Both the position numbers and the translations under genes were made by a program. Below are positions 60,562 to 64,000 of a stretch of 64,000 nucleotides of DNA, piece after piece. Where the stretch lies: contig CAZDWC010000002.1 of assembly GCA_964509075.1 (NCBI GenBank), positions 62,001 through 126,000 on the forward strand. Reading direction: 5' to 3'. This DNA is from UBA7239 sp964509075. Lineage in GTDB: Bacteria > Pseudomonadota > Gammaproteobacteria > Pseudomonadales > UBA7239. Position 1 is the stretch's first letter, and every line of letters starts with the position of its first letter. Below the pieces are notes generated by a model, which saw nothing but the letters and a program-made list of their open reading frames with translations, did no database searches and was not told the origin of the DNA.

Positions 60562-60587
60562 AAAAAGGGGGACGAATCCCCCTTTTT
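60562..60587 (-). terminator. Terminator/attenuator between rpsB and tsf
   Basis: A perfect 10-bp stem (AAAAAGGGGG/CCCCCTTTTT) with a six-base loop. It lies 18 bp after the rpsB stop and probably allows partial read-through so that S2 is made in different amount from EF-Ts. No separate tsf promoter is obvious in the short remaining spacer. Confidence 0.88.
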
Positions 60588-60605
60588 ACTGGGCGCGCTG
60601 CTCAA

Positions 60606-61349
60606 TTACGCAGCTTCGCCACCTTCCACTTCAACAAATTCGTCTTTGTTGACCGGAGCACCTTTCAGGTTTTCCTGGCCTTCTGCACAGGCATCCGCCA
60701 TGGCGGTAACGTACAGTTTGATGGCGCGGATGGCGTCATCGTTCGCCGGGATAACGATATCAACACCGCTAGGATCGCTGTTGGTATCGACGATGCCGAT
60801 AACCGGAATGCCGAGCTTGTTGGCTTCAGTGATGGCGATGCGCTCGTGATCAACGTCGATGACGAACAGGGCATCAGGCAGGCCGCCCATGTCCTTGATA
60901 CCGCCGATGGCGCGCTCCAGTTTTTCCATGTCGCGCGTACGCATCAATGCTTCTTTCTTGGTCAACAGGTTGAAGGTGCCGTCCTGTGACTGCTTTTCCA
61001 GTTCGCGATAACGCTTGATGGAAGTGCGGATAGTTTTGTAGTTGGTGAGCATGCCGCCCAACCAGCGATGGCTGACGTAAGGCATACCAACGCGTGCAGC
61101 CTGCTCGGCAACCACCTTGGCGGCGGCGCGCTTGGTGCCGACGAAGAGGATCTTGTTGCGCTTGGAGGCGAGATCCTTGGCCAGACCGAGGGCTTCATTG
61201 AAAGCCGGCACGGTGTGCTCAAGGTTGATGATATGAATCTTGTTACGAGCGCCGAAGATGTACTTGCCCATCTTGGGGTTCCAGTAACGGGTCTGGTGTC
61301 CGAAGTGCGCGCCTGCCTGGAGCAGATCGCTCATGCTGATATTGGCCAT
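60606..61349 (-). CDS. rpsB: 30S ribosomal protein S2
   Basis: The 247-residue S2 protein: MANISMSDLLQAGAHFGHQTRYWNPKMGKYIFGARN, FVGTKRAAAKVVAEQA, VSHRWLGGMLTNYKTI, and DVDHERIAITEANKLGIPVIGIVDTNSDP. ATG 61349 has AGGA five bases upstream. The frame is open for 65 more codons upstream but those bases are the leader RNA. Confidence 0.98.
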   Translation of the reverse strand: MANISMSDLLQAGAHFGHQTRYWNPKMGKYIFGARNKIHIINLEHTVPAFNEALGLAKDLASKRNKILFVGTKRAAAKVVAEQAARVGMPYVSHRWLGGMLTNYKTIRTSIKRYRELEKQSQDGTFNLLTKKEALMRTRDMEKLERAIGGIKDMGGLPDALFVIDVDHERIAITEANKLGIPVIGIVDTNSDPSGVDIVIPANDDAIRAIKLYVTAMADACAEGQENLKGAPVNKDEFVEVEGGEAA

Positions 61350-61522
61350 AATGTCCTCTCGGGTTAAGCCACCACAAACCCCATCAATCCACCCTTCATC
61401 CGAAGATTGCAGGCACCCAGACTGACGTGACGGTTTGTGTGAGTCGTTTAGGGTTAATCCGCTACACAGCCATGGACCGCGCGGCGGGCCGGCTTTATAC
61501 CACAAAAACAGCAGCACCACAA
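61350..61522 (-). promoter_or_regulatory. rpsB promoter and long leader (probable S2 autoregulatory leader)
   Basis: On the minus strand -35 TTGTGG (61517-61522) and -10 TATAAA (61494-61499) are 17 bp apart, followed by a GC-rich discriminator typical of translation-related promoters. The predicted start near 61487 leaves a leader of about 138 bases with G-rich stretches (GGATG, GGGTGG, GATGGGG, GTGGTGGC). In gammaproteobacteria S2 represses its own mRNA through such a leader (the t44/rpsB leader family); I infer the same here without having folded it. Confidence 0.6.
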
Positions 61523-61587
61523 AGCCGGCAGAAGAAGACCCCAAGAGTCCAGAAGCAGGCCAGCAGGGGCGACACGGGGGCCGCCGC

Positions 61588-63069
61588 CTACTTTTTCAGG
61601 TGGCGCATCAGGCGCTTGCGTTTGTGGATTTGGCGTGGTGTAAGCGTGTTCTTCCTGCCTTCAAAGGGGTTATCGCCACTGCGGAACTCGACGCGCAGCG
61701 GCGTACCCGCCAGTTGCAGGGCTTCGCGGTAGATGTTCTCCAGATAGCGACGGTAGTGATCCGGCACTTTGTCGACCTGGTTGCCGTGGATGATGATGAT
61801 CGGCGGGTTCTGGCCGCCGGCGTGGGCGTAACGCAGTTTGATGCGCCTGCCATTGACCAGGGGCGGCTGATGCGAAGCCACCGCGTCTTCCAGAATACGC
61901 GTCAGGAAATTGGTACTGAGCTTCTGCGTGGCAGACCTGTAGGCTTTCTTGATCGAATCGTACAGATTGCCGACGCCGCTGCCGTGCAGTGCGGAAATGA
62001 AATGGATAGTGGCAAACTTAATGAATTGCAGGCGACGATCCAGCGTGCGCTTGACTTCATTGCGCTGGTCCTCATCCAGACCATCCCACTTGTTGATCGC
62101 CACCACCAGAGCACGCCCCTTGTCGATGACATGGCCGAGCAAATGCAGATCCTGTTCAACAATCCCTTCGTGCGCGTCCATCACCAGGATCACCACATTG
62201 GCGTCTTCAATCGCCTGCAGCGTTTTCACGATGGAAAATTTTTCAATCGCTTCGGTGATGTGCTTGCGCTTGCGAATACCCGCTGTGTCGATGATGGTAT
62301 ACGGCTCGCCATTACGTTCGTAATCAATGTAGATGCTGTCGCGCGTGGTGCCCGGCAAATCAAACACCACCACACGATCCTCGCCCAGCATACGATTCAC
62401 CAATGTGGATTTGCCGACATTGGGGCGCCCGACAATGGCAATCTTGATCTTGCGCGCCAGCGCAGGTACTCCCACTTCGTCTTCAGGCAACTCGTCGCTG
62501 GAAATATCGTCCAAACCACTGTCGTCTTCAAACGCATCACTGTCGAGCAAATCCTCTTCGGCATCGACATCCTGCGGCGGAAACAGCGATTCGACGACAT
62601 GTTCCAGCAACTGGTGCACACCACGGCCGTGTGCAGCCGCAATGGGATGCACCTCTGCAAAACCGAGCGCAAAGAATTCGCTGGTGGCGACATCGGGATC
62701 CAGTCCATCGGATTTATTTGCCACCAGAAAGGTTTTCTTGTGATGCTCGCGCAAATGACGCGCAATCAGTTCATCACCGGTGGTCAGGCCGGCGCGGCAA
62801 TCCACCATGAACAACACCAGATCAGCTTCATCTATGGCCGTCAGCGACTGGCTGGCCATGGCATTGTCGATACCGTGTTCTTCTTCACCCAAACCGCCGG
62901 TATCGACAACGATGAAACGCCTGTCTTCAAACATTGCCTCGCCATACTGGCGATCGCGTGTGAGACCGGCATAATCCGCAACAATCGCATTGCGTGTACG
63001 CGTGATGCGGTTGAACAGCGTGGATTTGCCGACATTGGGGCGCCCGACTAGGGCGATGACTGGCAGCAC
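61588..63069 (-). CDS. der: Ribosome biogenesis GTPase Der (EngA)
   Basis: Der is an essential GTPase for 50S assembly with two tandem G domains and a C-terminal KH-like domain. Both G1 motifs read GRPNVGKST (near residues 9-17 and 217-225), with NKSD and NKWD as G4. An acidic linker (about 170-205, with DAEEDLLDSDAFEDD) joins the domains. The start is GTG 63069 behind GAGG. At 493 residues it has family length. It follows bamB after a terminator-like hairpin. Confidence 0.97.
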   Translation of the reverse strand: MLPVIALVGRPNVGKSTLFNRITRTRNAIVADYAGLTRDRQYGEAMFEDRRFIVVDTGGLGEEEHGIDNAMASQSLTAIDEADLVLFMVDCRAGLTTGDELIARHLREHHKKTFLVANKSDGLDPDVATSEFFALGFAEVHPIAAAHGRGVHQLLEHVVESLFPPQDVDAEEDLLDSDAFEDDSGLDDISSDELPEDEVGVPALARKIKIAIVGRPNVGKSTLVNRMLGEDRVVVFDLPGTTRDSIYIDYERNGEPYTIIDTAGIRKRKHITEAIEKFSIVKTLQAIEDANVVILVMDAHEGIVEQDLHLLGHVIDKGRALVVAINKWDGLDEDQRNEVKRTLDRRLQFIKFATIHFISALHGSGVGNLYDSIKKAYRSATQKLSTNFLTRILEDAVASHQPPLVNGRRIKLRYAHAGGQNPPIIIIHGNQVDKVPDHYRRYLENIYREALQLAGTPLRVEFRSGDNPFEGRKNTLTPRQIHKRKRLMRHLKK

Positions 63070-63103
63070 GCTGCACCTCGGAAAAAACGTTTTACAGAAA
63101 TAA

Positions 63104-63129
63104 ACCCGCCGACACAGCGTGCGGCGGGT
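63104..63129 (-). terminator. Terminator-like hairpin between bamB and der
   Basis: An 8-bp GC-rich stem (ACCCGCCG/CGGCGGGT) with a ten-base loop, followed on the minus strand by TTTATTT. It probably reduces read-through from bamB into der. Confidence 0.75.
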
Positions 63130-63151
63130 GCGGACAATCAGAAGCGGATGA

Positions 63152-64000
63152 TCATGGCTTGATGGTCAGCGCATACAGTTTGCCGTTACTGGTCAATGCG
63201 TACAGTGTAGAGCCATCACTGAACAGGTTGTCGCCACGCACACCATCACCACCCACCTTGTAGCGGCCGGCATAACTGCCATCGCTCTGTTTCAGCAGGT
63301 GAATGTAACCCTCCTTATCGGCAACAGCCACATATTCGCCCACCGCTGCAGGCGCCGACAGGCGCCGACCGCCGAAAACTTCGCTCTTCCACGCTTCACG
63401 ACCACTGCCGACGCGCAGGGCGCGCACAACGTCACCGGCTTCCACCATGAACAGACTGCCGTCACCCGTCGACATACTGCGTGATACGGAAGCCTTTTCT
63501 TCCCACTGTGGCTGGCCGCGCTCACGAGCAAGGCTGATCACCGCACCCTGGTAACAACCCACCATGACGTCGCTCGCCGTCACCAACGGATTGCCTTGCA
63601 CATCGATGACACGCTCCAGCTCGGAACGACCATCGGGCACGATGAAGCGCTGTTCCCAGCGCAGCAGACCGGTTTTGGCGTCCAGTGCGGCAATCTTGCC
63701 GGTATCAAAGGCCATGTAGACCACACCGTCGCGAATCACCGGCGCACTGTTGCCACGCAGGCTCAGCACGGCCTGCGAGGCACTGTATGACCAGCGTGAT
63801 TTGCCGGTCGCCACATCAAATGCCTGCACGCGACTATCCACCGCTTGCACCACCACCACATCACCATCGGTTGCCGCTGCGGCCAACACTTCGCTGCTGG
63901 CCTGCGCCTGCCAGCGTTGCTCACCGCTGCCGGCATCCAGCGCGTAAACCTTGCCATTCTGATCCGACACCACCACCAGGTGACTGTCTGCGCCTACTGC
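63152..64000 (-). CDS. bamB: Outer-membrane protein assembly factor BamB (5' end beyond window)
   Basis: BamB is the beta-propeller lipoprotein of the BAM complex that binds BamA POTRA domains. The 282 visible residues contain several PQQ-like propeller repeats (SDQNGKVYALDAGSGEQRWQ, VQAFDVATGKSRWSY, MAFDTGKIAALDAKTGLLRWEQR, VADKEGYIHLLKQSDG). The signal peptide and lipobox are outside the window. The pairing with der downstream is the usual gammaproteobacterial order. Confidence 0.94.
   Translation of the reverse strand, partial: AVGADSHLVVVSDQNGKVYALDAGSGEQRWQAQASSEVLAAAATDGDVVVVQAVDSRVQAFDVATGKSRWSYSASQAVLSLRGNSAPVIRDGVVYMAFDTGKIAALDAKTGLLRWEQRFIVPDGRSELERVIDVQGNPLVTASDVMVGCYQGAVISLARERGQPQWEEKASVSRSMSTGDGSLFMVEAGDVVRALRVGSGREAWKSEVFGGRRLSAPAAVGEYVAVADKEGYIHLLKQSDGSYAGRYKVGGDGVRGDNLFSDGSTLYALTSNGKLYALTIKP

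Noticed and set aside
61435..63051. A 538-codon open frame antisense to der
   Set aside because: The sense strand encodes a complete Der GTPase with all motifs; the antisense translation has no domain and uses codons mirrored from Der.
1..64000. CRISPR array, prophage, insertion sequence or toxin-antitoxin/defence island
   Set aside because: No spaced direct repeats, transposase, integrase, phage structural or toxin-antitoxin genes are visible; coding is nearly continuous with housekeeping genes.

Overview
This window looks like core chromosome of a gammaproteobacterium. The evidence is the contiguous block rpsB-tsf-pyrH-frr-uppS-cdsA-dxr-rseP-bamA-skp-lpxD-fabZ-lpxA-lpxB-rnhB-dnaE-accA-tilS, a complete mlaFEDCB set with mlaA, sucAB-lpd/sucCD, and queA-tgt next to secDF. 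ThrH, the PilZ and YkgJ proteins, RoxA and PldA point towards the Pseudomonadales/Cellvibrionales side, possibly a marine lineage. This placement is an inference from gene content; no rRNA or species marker is present. I see no prophage, insertion sequence, CRISPR array, plasmid origin or resistance gene.

Layout. 1-10687 (minus): an envelope-lipid block, pldA, GMC oxidoreductase, SDR, YgjP-like metallopeptidase, mlaF-E-D-C-B-A, a DUF1631 protein and ampD (cut by the window edge). 10803-13485 (plus): hotdog thioesterase, YqcC, FAD-dependent dehydrogenase. 13492-18090 (minus): TonB-dependent receptor, EamA exporter, moaA, thrH. 18285-19208 (plus): DUF1295 membrane protein, closed by a bidirectional terminator. 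19271-30040 (minus): the 2-oxoglutarate dehydrogenase/succinyl-CoA synthetase genes, read as sucA, sucB, lpd, then an iron-uptake module (cupredoxin, FTR1 permease joined in frame to a beta-barrel-like protein, zinc-ribbon membrane protein), then sucC and sucD. 30258-38407 (minus): a cyclic-nucleotide-binding/rhodanese protein, secF, secD, tgt, queA. A polytopic membrane protein on the plus strand sits where yajC is usually found. 38549-38633: tRNA-Leu(CAA) with its own promoter and terminator. 38720-42215: PilZ protein, YkgJ protein, RoxA, TilS. 42226-61349 (minus): accA to rpsB, the lipid A / outer-membrane assembly / translation cluster. 61588-64000 (minus): der and bamB (cut by the window edge).

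How the genes fit together. Much of the window concerns building and maintaining the outer membrane: lipid A synthesis (lpxA, lpxB, lpxD), fatty acids (accA, fabZ), phospholipid and isoprenoid precursors (cdsA, dxr, uppS), outer-membrane protein assembly (skp, bamA, bamB, secDF, rseP) and lipid asymmetry (mla genes, pldA).

The most unusual region is 21556-24431. A three-gene iron module sits inside the TCA block behind a promoter that carries a Fur-box-like site over its -10/spacer and a perfect TTGAT-N4-ATCAA FNR/Anr site centred about 60 bp upstream of the inferred start. The permease gene runs without a stop into a signal-peptide-bearing beta-barrel-like protein that also has its own strong internal ribosome-binding site. 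Other notable points are a thrombospondin-type-3-like calcium-binding pattern in a BamA barrel loop, and the replacement of yajC by an unknown membrane protein.
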